59,744 bases of DNA from Alphaproteobacteria bacterium UBA998 (GCA_002291925.1 DBAY01000008.1:1-59744), one strand, 5' to 3'. Counted from the stretch's first letter, positions 49,682-58,470 are shown. Made by a program: numbers and translations. The notes: generated from the sequence alone by a model not told the origin.

Positions 49682-50431
49682 TCAGCGCGACCGCGAGAGG
49701 TACCGATCCATGATCTCGTCCGGCGCGCCGTCGGCGATGACCTTGCCGTGATCCACCCAGATCACGCGGTTGCACAGGTCGCGCACCAGCGATTCCTGGT
49801 GGCTCACCATGATCATGATGCTGGCGCGGTCGATCAGCTGGTACATGCGCGCCGTGGCTTTTTCGACAAAGGCGGCGTCCCCGCCGGCAAACAGCTCGTC
49901 GAGGACCAAAATATCGGGATGCATCGCGGTGGCGAGCGAGAATGCCAGGCGCAGATACATGCCGCTTGAGTAATATTTCACCGGCATATCGATGAATTCT
50001 TCCAGCTCGGCAAAGGCAATCACGTCCGATTCGATCTCGCGCAGATGCGCCTTGGAGAATCCGAGAATAGCTCCATTGAGATAGATATTCTCGCGGCCGG
50101 TAAATTCCGGGTGGAACCCGGCGCCGATCTCCAGCAGCGGCGCGATGCGTCCATTGACAGTGATGGTGCCGGAGCTAGGCTCGTAAATGCGGCAGATCGC
50201 CTTCAGCAGCGTTGATTTCCCGGCGCCGTTCGAGCCGATGATGCCCAGCCGGTCACCCGCATTGATGGTCAGGGAGCAGTCATTGACGGCGAGAAAATCG
50301 GAATAGGAGGAGCCCTTGCGCTTCTTGAAAATGCTGGCGAACTGCTCTTTCAGCGACGGCGCGCTGTTGTGATAGACGCGGAATTTGATGGAGAGATGGT
50401 CAATCACCACGCTGCTGGGGTGCGAAGTCAT
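49682..50431 (-). CDS. Polysaccharide ABC exporter ATP-binding protein (Wzt/KpsT type)
   Basis: 249 residues from ATG 50431 (GTG 50434 in frame). Walker A GSNGAGKST, the GRIAPLLEIGAGFHPEFTGRENIYLNG block diagnostic of polysaccharide exporters, signature YSSGMYLRLAF, Walker B DILVLDELFAGGD and the H-loop VSHQ. It lacks the C-terminal carbohydrate-binding domain found in some Wzt proteins, so chain-end recognition is unlikely. Pairs with the permease immediately upstream. Confidence 0.92.
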   Translation of the reverse strand: MTSHPSSVVIDHLSIKFRVYHNSAPSLKEQFASIFKKRKGSSYSDFLAVNDCSLTINAGDRLGIIGSNGAGKSTLLKAICRIYEPSSGTITVNGRIAPLLEIGAGFHPEFTGRENIYLNGAILGFSKAHLREIESDVIAFAELEEFIDMPVKYYSSGMYLRLAFSLATAMHPDILVLDELFAGGDAAFVEKATARMYQLIDRASIMIMVSHQESLVRDLCNRVIWVDHGKVIADGAPDEIMDRYLSRSR

Positions 50432-50433
50432 CA

Positions 50434-51222
50434 CTACAACCTGAACACTATCTTTTTCTCAAGCCGCAGGAAGAACCACAGGCCAACCGCCAGCGACGTC
50501 GCGGCGATGGCCGCGGCATGGAGCAGCACCATCCCCTCCGGCCACGTACCGTAGCGGATGGGCGAACGGAAGAGCTCAATGAAGGGGGTCACCGGGTTGA
50601 GGTTCAGCAGCACGGAGACACCGCCGATGATGGAGGTTTTGTCGTAGATGATGGGGGTGAGGAAGAACAGCGCCTGCATGGCAATGGCAATCATGTGCTG
50701 CAGATCGCGGTAGAACACCGTGGCTACCGAGATCACCAGCGAAATCCCCAGCGCGAAGAGGAACGTCAGCACGTAGGCCACCGGCAGGAACAGCAGCGCC
50801 CAGGAAGGCTCCGCCCCAATGGCCATGATGATCAGCGACAGGGCCGCCAGCGAGAGCAGGCTGTCGATCAGCGTGGCGCAGGCGATGCTTAAGGGAAAAA
50901 GCAGCTTCGGCAGGTAGATTTTCTTGATCAGCCCCTCATTGAGAATGAAGGTATTGGCCGACTGCACCACCATCGCGTTGAAGAAGTTCCACGGCACCAT
51001 ACCCGCGAACATGAAAATGGCGAAGCTCTTGAGGTCGGCCTTGAACAGGTTGGAAAACACCAGCGCCGTGATGGTCATCATCAGGAGCGGGTTCACGAGC
51101 GTCCAGAGATAGCCGAGCATCGTGCGGCGGTAGCGCAGAATCAGCTGCTGACGTGTGAGCTGGACCAACACCGCTCTGGCAGCCGACACTTCCCGAATCA
51201 TGGTGCCAAGGGCACGCGTCAT
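50434..51222 (-). CDS. Polysaccharide ABC exporter permease (Wzm/KpsM type)
   Basis: 262 residues, ABC-2 family with six membrane helices. Start LTRQQLILRYRRTMLGYLWTLVNPLLMM is typical of this permease class, and the YRDLQHMIAIAMQALFFLTPIIYDK and NLNPVTPFIELFRSPI blocks are conserved. Exports O-antigen- or capsule-like polysaccharide across the inner membrane with the ATPase. The stop abuts the ATPase start. Confidence 0.92.
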   Translation of the reverse strand: MTRALGTMIREVSAARAVLVQLTRQQLILRYRRTMLGYLWTLVNPLLMMTITALVFSNLFKADLKSFAIFMFAGMVPWNFFNAMVVQSANTFILNEGLIKKIYLPKLLFPLSIACATLIDSLLSLAALSLIIMAIGAEPSWALLFLPVAYVLTFLFALGISLVISVATVFYRDLQHMIAIAMQALFFLTPIIYDKTSIIGGVSVLLNLNPVTPFIELFRSPIRYGTWPEGMVLLHAAAIAATSLAVGLWFFLRLEKKIVFRL

Positions 51223-51408
51223 GATCTCAATCCCTTATTCAGCGAGGCGCAAACGGTTTATGACAATGGCACACGGATGGCAGAGCGTGGTTCTTGCCAC
51301 AAAAATCCCCCCCCATCAACAGATATAGTGCGGGTGTATTATGCACTGACAATCGCTTTGTAAGAAGCTTGTCTAACGGCAACTGCTTCAATCATTTGCG
51401 TGATGAGA

Positions 51409-51457
51409 AATGGTGGAGGCGACAGGAGTTGAACCCGCGACCCCCTGAATGCAAATC
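51409..51457. repeat. Left attachment site (attL), displaced tRNA-Ala 3' end
   Basis: 49 bp identical to 59500-59548. It contains the last 47 nt of tRNA-Ala(UGC), including the T-arm and encoded CCA, in minus orientation, but not the 5' half, so it is not a functional tRNA gene. Confidence 0.92.
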
Positions 51458-51576
51458 TCACGGTTTTGGACTTGACCATCTTTAACGCTCCTTGATATAC
51501 GTTGATAACCATATAGAAACAGTACGTTTCTTATATGATGGAACTTTACCAAAGTCGATGCTAATTCATCGTCATG

Positions 51577-51597
51577 GTAGCAACGGGGTAGCAACGG
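51577..51597 (+). promoter_or_regulatory. Left paired 10-bp repeats, putative integrase arm sites
   Basis: Two direct copies of GTAGCAACGG one base apart, ending 6 bp before the integrase ATG. The identical pair occurs at 59434-59454 near the other att site. Spacing and location suit arm-type binding sites of a tyrosine recombinase. Because they cover the integrase ribosome-binding region, the protein could also control its own expression (inference). Confidence 0.6.
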
Positions 51598-51603
51598 AAC
51601 GTC

Positions 51604-52833
51604 ATGGCGACAGAATCAGTACGCTTCACCAAGGCAACCCTTGAGAGCTTGCAACCCCCGTCAAAACCGGATGACGCCAAGGGCGGGGTGTATGACACCT
51701 ACCGCGACAGCAAGGAAAAGGGTTTGGTGCTGATCGTGTCGCACGGAGGCGCTAAAACCTTTTACCTTTACCAAAAGGTGCAAGGGAAACCGCAGCGCAT
51801 CAAGCTGGGGGCCTTCCCTGATCTGACCGTTGAGCGGGCAAGGGAAAAGGCGCTGGAAGCCAAGGCGCAGATTGTGGCAGGCATCAACCCGAATCAGGAG
51901 CGGCGTAAGCTTAAGGACGAACTCACCTTCTCAGAGTTTTTTGAGCAGCACTACCTTGAGGAATACGCCAAGAAGCACAAGCGAAGCTGGAAGCAGGATA
52001 ATGATAACTACAAGCTGCATCTGACCAGCTTCAAACGCAAACGCCTCTCCGACATAACGCGCGCGGATATTGAAAAACTACATGCCAGCATTACCAAGGG
52101 CAACGGGGCTTATGCCGCCAACCGGGTGCTGGCGCTGCTCTCCGTCATCTTCACCAAGGCCATTGAGCGCGGCTGGGATGGCAGCAACCCGGCTATGGGC
52201 ATCAAGAAGAACCGCGAGAAGTCGCGTGATCGCTTCATTCAGGGCGATGAGTTTGCGCGTTTCTTCAAGGCCGTCATGAATGAGCCGAACGAAACCGCGC
52301 GCGATTATTTCCTACTCTCGCTCTTCTGTGGCCAGCGCAAGAGCAACATGCTGGCGATGCGCTGGGAGCAGATCGACTTTGCCAACCGTCACTGGCGCAT
52401 TACCGACACGAAGAACGGGGAGCCGTTGATCGTGGCGTTGACGGAACCCGCCTTGCAGATACTGGAGCGCCGAAAGAAGCAGGCAACCGCGCAAGTGAAA
52501 GCCGCGAAGGCCAAAGGCGATAAGCTCAGCAAGCCGGTATGGGTATTCCCAAGCCTTACCAGTGAGTCAGGCCACTACGAAGAACCCAAGAGCGCATGGC
52601 GGCGTATCTGCAAGCGCGCCAAAATTGAGGATTTGCGTATCCATGACATACGCCGCACGATGGGGAGCTACATGGCCATGTCCGGCGCGGGGCAGTACCT
52701 CATCGGCAAGGCGCTGGGGCATAAGAGCAGCGCCGCGACAGAGATTTACGCGCGGGTGGCGGTTGACCCGGTACGCGAGGCGCAGGAAACGGCAGCGAAA
52801 CGGATGCTGGAGCTTATGGCGGGAATAAAATGA
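51604..52833 (+). CDS. int: P4-type tyrosine integrase (DUF4102 family)
   Basis: 409 residues. N-terminal DUF4102 arm-binding domain (LVLIVSHGGAKTFYLYQKVQG, then IKLGAFPDLTVERARE), core-binding domain (about 115-205), and the catalytic domain with R245 in GQRKSNMLAMRW, H347 and R350 in IHDIRRTMG, and Y382 in TEIYARV. All catalytic residues are present. Members typically use tRNA 3' ends, as here. Directly followed by the AT-rich gene with an ATGA overlap. Confidence 0.95.
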   Translation: MATESVRFTKATLESLQPPSKPDDAKGGVYDTYRDSKEKGLVLIVSHGGAKTFYLYQKVQGKPQRIKLGAFPDLTVERAREKALEAKAQIVAGINPNQERRKLKDELTFSEFFEQHYLEEYAKKHKRSWKQDNDNYKLHLTSFKRKRLSDITRADIEKLHASITKGNGAYAANRVLALLSVIFTKAIERGWDGSNPAMGIKKNREKSRDRFIQGDEFARFFKAVMNEPNETARDYFLLSLFCGQRKSNMLAMRWEQIDFANRHWRITDTKNGEPLIVALTEPALQILERRKKQATAQVKAAKAKGDKLSKPVWVFPSLTSESGHYEEPKSAWRRICKRAKIEDLRIHDIRRTMGSYMAMSGAGQYLIGKALGHKSSAATEIYARVAVDPVREAQETAAKRMLELMAGIK

Positions 52834-53990
52834 TAGTAGATATGAAAAAAAACCTTTTCGATGAGGTAACTCCAAGTAAGGCTTTTTTTAGTAGGCTCTT
52901 GTTACCCGAATTCGTCATCGAAGAAATGAGGGAGTATGCAAAGGGGTTGGGGATTATAGCCAGCCTTACGAAAGTTGACTCTTTTGAATCAACTTTTCCG
53001 GGAACTTTTGATAACCCACGGCTTTTGAGTGGAGGCATTAAATGCCTGCGACTAATGCCCTTCAGTGGCTTGGAGGATTACATTGAAGAAGCGCGAAAAG
53101 CTCTAAAACAAAGCGCTCCTGCCATCACTGAACATGAGGCCCTAAAGCTTTTGCAAGCAATAAAAACTCTGATCGATATACAGCTAAAAATCAGCTTCCC
53201 TGAAGCTACCAATGATTTTCGGCATATTATTCCGGATTTCACTCTTCTCAGCATAGGACTTTACAACCCCGAAAAGAAAAAAACGGCAAAATACATTCGA
53301 GCCATGCTTGCTATCTTTGCTTTAGGAAAGCTGGCACAGTTTGTCGCTGATCAGGCAACACTAAGGAGGGCCTCATTCATAAGCCCGGACGCATTAAGCC
53401 CGCGATGGCATACTATAGAGGCGGATGAAGCAGAGAATGCTGATGGTGCGGTCACGAACTTCGATCTTTTGTTTACAGACCCTGCGACTGTAGCCACTCT
53501 TAAATCAGCAAATAGTTTTGGCTTTTATCCAAGAACATTTACCGCCACAGAGCCTTTATTAGAAGCAATCGAGGCAATTCGTGCGATTGATTCACTGGAT
53601 AAATCAAGCATCTTGCAAGAGATGATTAAAAGCAAGCAGGCCATGCAGGTGCTACAGATAGATGTGGAGGAGCGCCAGAAGCGAGCAAAAGCTATCAACT
53701 CCGCAAGAGCAAGCTCAGGCGGCAAAGCTCGTGCAGAAAGGCGGTATGGCGATTTTAAGCGCTTAGTAATTTCGGAAGCCCGCGACCTTAAAAGAAGAAA
53801 CCCCGGAATCTCAGATAAGAAATTGCTCACATCGATCTGCCTGACTGCGCCGGATGATGTATGGATAAAAAATGATAAAGGCGAGGAAGAGCGCACCCAT
53901 ACATTTAATGACGATCAAAAAAAGAGGCGTCTTATTCGTGAAACCCTGCAAGATGCAGGAATCATAAAGCCATCGAAAGAAGCAAAATAA
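52830..53990 (+). CDS. AT-rich gene of unknown function cotranscribed with int
   Basis: 386 residues; the start overlaps the integrase stop (an in-frame ATG 12 nt further is an alternative). No family recognised, no signal peptide or membrane helix. The middle is helical (about 60-290), and the last 100 residues are Lys/Arg-rich with SARASSGGKARAERRYGDF, a basic C-terminal pattern seen in other island proteins. Base composition is clearly more AT-rich than the flanking integrase and primase genes, so it has a different origin. Its place right after the integrase is where accessory (cargo) genes often sit. Confidence 0.75.
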   Translation: MIVDMKKNLFDEVTPSKAFFSRLLLPEFVIEEMREYAKGLGIIASLTKVDSFESTFPGTFDNPRLLSGGIKCLRLMPFSGLEDYIEEARKALKQSAPAITEHEALKLLQAIKTLIDIQLKISFPEATNDFRHIIPDFTLLSIGLYNPEKKKTAKYIRAMLAIFALGKLAQFVADQATLRRASFISPDALSPRWHTIEADEAENADGAVTNFDLLFTDPATVATLKSANSFGFYPRTFTATEPLLEAIEAIRAIDSLDKSSILQEMIKSKQAMQVLQIDVEERQKRAKAINSARASSGGKARAERRYGDFKRLVISEARDLKRRNPGISDKKLLTSICLTAPDDVWIKNDKGEEERTHTFNDDQKKRRLIRETLQDAGIIKPSKEAK

Positions 53991-54135
53991 CGATGACTGA
54001 ACTCTTTGTTGAAAAAGGTTTCTGCTTAAGCAGACGGCGTTTTTCGACGTGTACTCAAGAAGGCGTTCTACCAATAAAATCATATATTTAGCACAATCCC
54101 CATAGTCGCACATAAGCGGCGGATATGGAGGATAA

Positions 54136-54339
54136 ATGTTCACAACTGAAGACCCATTACTTACTCGTGTGGAGGCCGGGGCGTTTCTCGGCATCAAGCC
54201 CGAAACACTCTCAGTCTGGCATAGCACGCAGCGTTATAGCATTCCCGTTGTCAAAGTGGGCAGAAGCGTTCGCTACCGCTTGTCTGATCTGAAGGCATTT
54301 CTTCAAGCTCGTACGATTGGAGGGGGCAATGCCGCGTGA
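54136..54339 (+). CDS. AlpA-like helix-turn-helix protein (excisionase/regulator)
   Basis: 67 residues, MerR/AlpA-type winged helix: LLTRVEAGAFLGIKPETLSVW is the helix-turn-helix and VKVGRSVRYRLSDLKAFLQ the wing plus closing helix. In P4-like islands such proteins act as excisionase or activate integrase. GGAGGATAA precedes the ATG. The next gene starts inside its last codons. Confidence 0.87.
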   Translation: MFTTEDPLLTRVEAGAFLGIKPETLSVWHSTQRYSIPVVKVGRSVRYRLSDLKAFLQARTIGGGNAA

Positions 54340-54745
54340 TGACGTACCGGGCATTAAGCAGCAGCTTCTGGCTGATGTGCCGGGACTGCTTTCCACGCTC
54401 TTTCGTGAGCGCAAAGTCGCCCGCCTGTATGGGGAGCATCGTGTCGGCACTCATGGGGCGCTTTCTGTCCGTGAAGATGGCCAATGGTACTGCCATGAGA
54501 GCGGCGCGGGGGGTGATGTGTTTGATCTGATCGCCTTTGCGCTGGCCACGGATTTCAAGGGCGCGCTGGCCTTCGCCAAGGGATACCTAGGACAAGCCAG
54601 CAAGGTAATCCCCTTTCCTAAAAGCTCTGCCCGCCTCAGTGAAGCGCAGGATGCCAACCGCCAACGGCAGAAGGCCAAGGCGCGCTGGCTGTGGAATCAG
54701 GCGCAGCCCGTCACCTTTGAGGGGGGCGACCATGCAGGCAGTTAA
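54329..54745 (+). CDS. Primase zinc-binding-type domain protein (split primase, N-terminal part)
   Basis: 138 residues from ATG 54329 with AGGGGG upstream. Resembles the CHC2-type N-terminal region of island primases: RVGTHGALSVREDGQWYCHESGAGGDVFDLIAFAL matches the typical sequence around the last zinc ligand. The usual zinc cysteines are mostly missing (only the Cys in WYCHES is seen), so zinc binding is doubtful. Overlaps the Toprim gene by 14 nt; together they would make one primase. Confidence 0.75.
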   Translation: MPRDDVPGIKQQLLADVPGLLSTLFRERKVARLYGEHRVGTHGALSVREDGQWYCHESGAGGDVFDLIAFALATDFKGALAFAKGYLGQASKVIPFPKSSARLSEAQDANRQRQKAKARWLWNQAQPVTFEGGDHAGS

Positions 54746-55319
54746 AGCCTACCTCGCTTCACGCGGCCTGCGCCTTGAGCCGTTGCCGGATGATTTACGC
54801 TACTACTGGCGCGCCTACAACTTCAGCAGCGGAAAGCACTACCCGGCCATGATCGCGGCGGTGCGAAACAAGGCCGGGGATGTGGTGGCCGTCCATCAAA
54901 CCTTCCTCAGCGATGACGGACACAAAGTTTCCGGCGAAGGCGTCAAAGCCAAGTTGTTTCTGGGGGCCGTCAAGGGCGGAGCCATCCGCCTGACACCTGC
55001 CACAGACCGCGTGGCGTTGGCGGAGGGCATTGAGGATGCGCTCTCCGTCATCCAATCAACGGGCTGTCCTTGCTGGGCGACCGGCAGCGCAAGCAACATC
55101 CCTGATCTGCCGGACTCCATCCGCGAGGTCATAATCTGCGCCGATAACGATGAGGCGGGCCGCAAGGCTGCTCAGCGGATGGCGCAGCATTACAGCCGCG
55201 AGGGGCGCAAGGTGAAAATTGCCTATCCACCCGGCGGCGCGAAAGACTGGAACGAAGCGCTACAAAAAGAAAAAGCGGCCCTTGCCGGGGCCGCCTCAAT
55301 TAAGGAAATGTGTGTATGA
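54732..55319 (+). CDS. Toprim-domain protein (split primase, C-terminal part)
   Basis: 195 residues from ATG 54732. Toprim motifs: catalytic Glu in VALAEGIEDALSVI and the DxD-type motif in VIICADNDEAGRKAAQRMA, ending PPGGAKDWNEALQ. Such proteins make primers for island replication together with the ATPase/helicase downstream. ATGA overlap with that gene. Confidence 0.88.
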   Translation: MQAVKAYLASRGLRLEPLPDDLRYYWRAYNFSSGKHYPAMIAAVRNKAGDVVAVHQTFLSDDGHKVSGEGVKAKLFLGAVKGGAIRLTPATDRVALAEGIEDALSVIQSTGCPCWATGSASNIPDLPDSIREVIICADNDEAGRKAAQRMAQHYSREGRKVKIAYPPGGAKDWNEALQKEKAALAGAASIKEMCV

Positions 55320-56782
55320 CAACTATATCAGAAGAGCTGGAAAACGCCAGCGCCTATCAGCCATCCGTGAGCCATGACAAGGCGTTGATCTTGACGCATC
55401 TGGCGACCCTCTCCCCGGTTGACTACGAGTTGGCTGCAAAGGAGGCTGCTAAGAAGCTGGGAGTCTCACGGGCTGCCATCGACAAGAAGATGAAACAGCA
55501 GGTAGCGCAGACGACTAAGGGCAATGACATGTTCCCTCATGAGGAAGCATGGCCGGAGCCGGTGGAAATGGCCGCGCTACTTTCAGAACTCTCCGCCACG
55601 TTCAAACGCTATGCGATTCTGCCCACACACGCCGATACCGCCTTGGCGCTGTGGTGCTCCTTCACATGGTTTATTGACGCGGTAAAGGTGGCCCCGATTC
55701 TGGCCATCTGCTCACCGGAGAAGCAATGCGGGAAAACCACCGTGCTGAGTCTGGTGAACAAGCTCTCCGCACGGGCCTTGCCGAGTGCCAACATCACCCC
55801 GGCAGCGATGTTTCGTGCCGTCGAGAAATGGCAGCCCACGATGATCATCGATGAGGCGGATACCTTCATCCGCGATTCCGATGAATTGCGCGGCGTCATC
55901 AATTCCGGCCATACCCGCACCACCGCCTTTGTCATCCGCACCGTAGGCGATACCCATTAGCCGACACGGTTCTCGACCTGGGGGGCTAAGGCCATTGCCC
56001 TGATCGGCAAGCTGCCCGATACGCTGCATGACCGCTCCATCGTTATTGAGCTGCGCCGCAAACTTCCCGGCGAACATGCCGAACGCCTGCGCCACAGCAA
56101 GGATGAGCAATTCGAGCTATTGCGCTGCAAGCTCAAGCGAGTGTCGGAGGATTACCAGCATCACCTTGCCGGACTGATACCACCCACGCCGGAAGGCATC
56201 TCAGATCGTGCGGCGGATAACTGGGAGCCGTTGCTTGCCATTGCGGGGCTGGCAGGCGGCGATTGGCCTCAGAAAGCCATGCAGGCGGCGCTGGCCCTTT
56301 CCGCGCGTGATAATGACGCCACCAGCCTAGGCACAGAGCTATTAATGGACATAGAAAACATCTTCGTAGGAGGGGTGACACGCATCACCACGGCGGAGCT
56401 GATCGAGAAACTCTGTGCCGATGAAGAGCGGCCATGGGCGACCTATAACCGGGGCAAGCAGATTGCACCGCGTCAGGTGGCGAAGCTGCTCAAGGAGTAC
56501 GGCATCCATTCCAAGAACCTGAAGCAGAGTTATGGCGTTGTAGCGAAGGGATACGAACAGGCGCAGTTTGCCGATGCCTTCCAGCGTTACCTTGCACCCC
56601 CCGAAAATAGCCGCTACCCGCTACCGGAGGCAGATACCCTTGGCTTTGGGGTAGCGGAGCCGGAGGCGGTAGCCGCTACGCATACGGATAACGCTACCGA
56701 AAATGTGAGCATTTCTGCGGCTGGTAGCGGAAGAACGGATAATTTCCCGGTAGCGCCGGAGCGGGTGGAGTTTGCCTTATGA
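55316..56782 (+). pseudogene. DUF3631 ATPase/helicase interrupted by an in-frame amber codon
   Basis: Read through, this is 489 codons. Walker A-like SPEKQCGKTTVLSLV, Walker B MIIDEADTF, then RGVINSGHTRTTAFVIRTVGDTH, after which TAG at 55958-55960 (codon 215) stops the frame. The same frame goes straight on with PTRFSTWGAKAIALIGKLPD and DRSIVIELRRKLPGE, as in intact family members, where the position is normally Glu (GAG). One G-to-T change explains it; there is no frameshift. Could be a real nonsense mutation, suppressed amber or sequence error. Start overlaps the Toprim stop. Confidence 0.85.
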
Positions 56783-57372
56783 GCGTGGCACTGGTTCAGA
56801 CATTGCAGGCGCAGGGCGTCCATTTCCGGCTAGAGGGGCAGCAGGTGCGCGTCAATGCCCCGGCGCATCTGGTGACGCCGGAGTTGCGGGATACGCTGGC
56901 GCGCTGCAAGCCGTTCATCCTTGAGCAGTTGCAATTGACTGCAAGCCCTCCCCCTAGCGATGAGGCATGGCAGGAACGCGCGGCCATCATTGAGCACGAG
57001 GCGGGCATTCCACGCGAATGGGCGGAGGCATTCGCCAGAGTGTGTTGCATGGCGCGGCCTACCTCCATTCCCGCCGCATCGTGGCAACGGGTGATCGACC
57101 ATGCAGGGCGGATGCTCGATAGCCCTTCCCTGCTTCATGATCTGGTGCGGCATGGCTGGGGGCTGGCGGATGTGTTCAGCGTCCATCCCTATACGCCGGA
57201 GAGTCGGCAGGATGCCAAGGGGCTGCTTATGCTGATGCAGGATGCCGAGGTGATCAGCGTCATCAATGGGCAGGTCATCGGCCTGAAGAATCAGGACAGC
57301 GGCGCGCAGCTCTTCTATCGCAAGCCGGTAAGCCGGACACCGGGGAGTGTCATGATCTGGGAGATGACATGA
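56779..57372 (+). CDS. TubC-like N-terminal domain protein of island type
   Basis: 197 residues. Residues 1-55 resemble the TubC docking-type domain common in phage and island proteins (ALVQTLQAQGVHFRLEGQQVRVNAP, then LRDTLARCKPFILEQL). The rest is helical, with HGWGLADVFSVHPYTPESRQDAKGLLMLMQ. Usually encoded right after DUF3631 ATPases, as here (ATGA overlap). Function unknown. Confidence 0.78.
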   Translation: MSVALVQTLQAQGVHFRLEGQQVRVNAPAHLVTPELRDTLARCKPFILEQLQLTASPPPSDEAWQERAAIIEHEAGIPREWAEAFARVCCMARPTSIPAASWQRVIDHAGRMLDSPSLLHDLVRHGWGLADVFSVHPYTPESRQDAKGLLMLMQDAEVISVINGQVIGLKNQDSGAQLFYRKPVSRTPGSVMIWEMT

Positions 57373-57480
57373 CCCGCCAGAAACAGCCCCGGCTTTAGCG
57401 TGCTAAGCAGGCTAGAGAGCAGGTATGGCCGACCACTGAAATAACAGCATGAGAACAGCAAGAAAGGTGTAGAGGAAACC

Positions 57481-58116
57481 ATGAGCAAGAAGAAACCAGA
57501 CACCGCCAATGTCATGTTAAAACACCCAGACCGGGTGAAGGATAAGCCGATTTGCCCGCTCACGGGTTCACGCCATTCCGAGGTGCTGAATGTCGCGGCG
57601 AATCAGATTATCAACACGCTGCGTATCACGACGCCAAACATCGAGGAGCGTGATCGGCAGATACAGGCCGCGATGGCGCAGGTCATGGGTGTGAAGCCGC
57701 AGGATGAACTGGAAGGCATGTTAGCGGCGCAAATGGTGGCCTGCCATTACGCGGCGATGGAATGCTTCCGGCGGGCGATGTTATCGGAGCAATCGTTTGA
57801 AGGCCGCGCCATGAACCTGAGCCAAGCCAATAAGCTCACCCGCTCCTACACTGGCCTGCTCGATGCCCTGAACAAGCACCGGGGCAAGGGACAGCAGAAA
57901 GTCACCGTTGAGCATGTCCATGTGCACGCTGGCGGGCAAGCCATTGTCGGCAGCGTCGAGCAAACGGGGGGAGGGTCATACACAAAAACGGAGGAACAAG
58001 CCCATGCAACCGAACCGAAGAAACTGGCAAGCCGCACTGGAGAAAGCGACATCCTGCCCCCGCTGTGGCGCGAAGACGAGAAGCGGCAAGCCCTGCCAGT
58101 CCCCCGCGATGCCTAA
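57481..58116 (+). CDS. Phage/island protein of unknown function
   Basis: 211 residues. N-terminal NVMLKHPDRVKDKPICPLTGSR, a helical middle (MAQVMGVKPQDELEGMLAAQMVACHYAAMECFRRAM) and the VEHVHVHAGGQAIVGSVE strand; the type is common in alphaproteobacterial prophage-like regions and may be related to small-terminase-like proteins (uncertain). Its last 38 codons are also read in another frame by the next gene. AGAGGAAACC precedes the ATG. Confidence 0.75.
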   Translation: MSKKKPDTANVMLKHPDRVKDKPICPLTGSRHSEVLNVAANQIINTLRITTPNIEERDRQIQAAMAQVMGVKPQDELEGMLAAQMVACHYAAMECFRRAMLSEQSFEGRAMNLSQANKLTRSYTGLLDALNKHRGKGQQKVTVEHVHVHAGGQAIVGSVEQTGGGSYTKTEEQAHATEPKKLASRTGESDILPPLWREDEKRQALPVPRDA

Positions 58117-58270
58117 TGGCCGTTGCCGGATGCATGGGGGAAAGTCACCCGGCGCGCCAAAAGGGAACCGGAATGCTTACAAGCATGGAAGTTACACAAA
58201 GGAGGCCGAACAGTTCCGGCTGATGTGTCGCCTTGTGTTAGGGGAAAGCAGGCGGTGGAGGGAAATCTGA
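58004..58270 (+). CDS. HGGxSTG-type small zinc-finger protein
   Basis: 88 residues from ATG 58004, with GGAGG upstream. It has CPRCGAKTRSGKPCQSP, then GRCRMHGGKSPGAPKGNRNAYKHG, the Cys/His pattern of HGGxSTG-domain phage proteins. It overlaps the previous gene by 113 nt in a different frame, so that stretch is dual coding. Often found near terminase genes. Function unknown. Confidence 0.8.
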   Translation: MQPNRRNWQAALEKATSCPRCGAKTRSGKPCQSPAMPNGRCRMHGGKSPGAPKGNRNAYKHGSYTKEAEQFRLMCRLVLGESRRWREI

Positions 58271-58272
58271 AT

Positions 58273-58470
58273 CTAAAACTTTTTGCCAATTCCAGCCTGC
58301 TTTAGAACCCCATTAGCAGTGTGACGGGATTCGATACAGTTATCGACGGTGATTGGCCTTTTAACTTCAGGGCAAAGCCAAATTTCGTGGTCACCTTTGC
58401 CTTGACGAAGCAAATGGCACCCGGCTTGCGTCAGGTACTCTTTGACTTCAGGAGTGTAGCTTTTAGGCAA
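58273..58470 (-). CDS. hicA: HicA family toxin (mRNA interferase)
   Basis: 65 residues from TTG 58470, overlapping the antitoxin stop by 8 nt. dsRBD-like HicA fold: VKEYLTQAGCHLLRQGKGDHEIWLCP with the conserved catalytic His in GDHEIW, then ITVDNCIESRHTANGVLKQAGI. Cleaves mRNA when free of antitoxin. Order antitoxin-toxin is the reverse of the classical hicA-hicB order but usual for DUF1902-type pairs. Confidence 0.85.
   Translation of the reverse strand: MPKSYTPEVKEYLTQAGCHLLRQGKGDHEIWLCPEVKRPITVDNCIESRHTANGVLKQAGIGKKF

Larger units (their letters stand above)
51223..51603. other. Gene-free junction between exporter genes and integrative element
   Basis: 381 bp without a gene. The left part is the upstream region of the permease gene. 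The 49-bp att repeat occupies 51409-51457, and the AT-rich remainder is the probable integrase control region with the arm-like repeats at 51577-51597. Confidence 0.6.

Noticed and set aside
51411..51457. tRNA gene next to the integrase
   Set aside because: Only the 3' half of tRNA-Ala is present, with no D arm or 5' acceptor strand; it is the att copy.
55316..56782. Frameshift in the DUF3631 gene
   Set aside because: Both halves are in the same frame; a single stop codon, not an indel, separates them.
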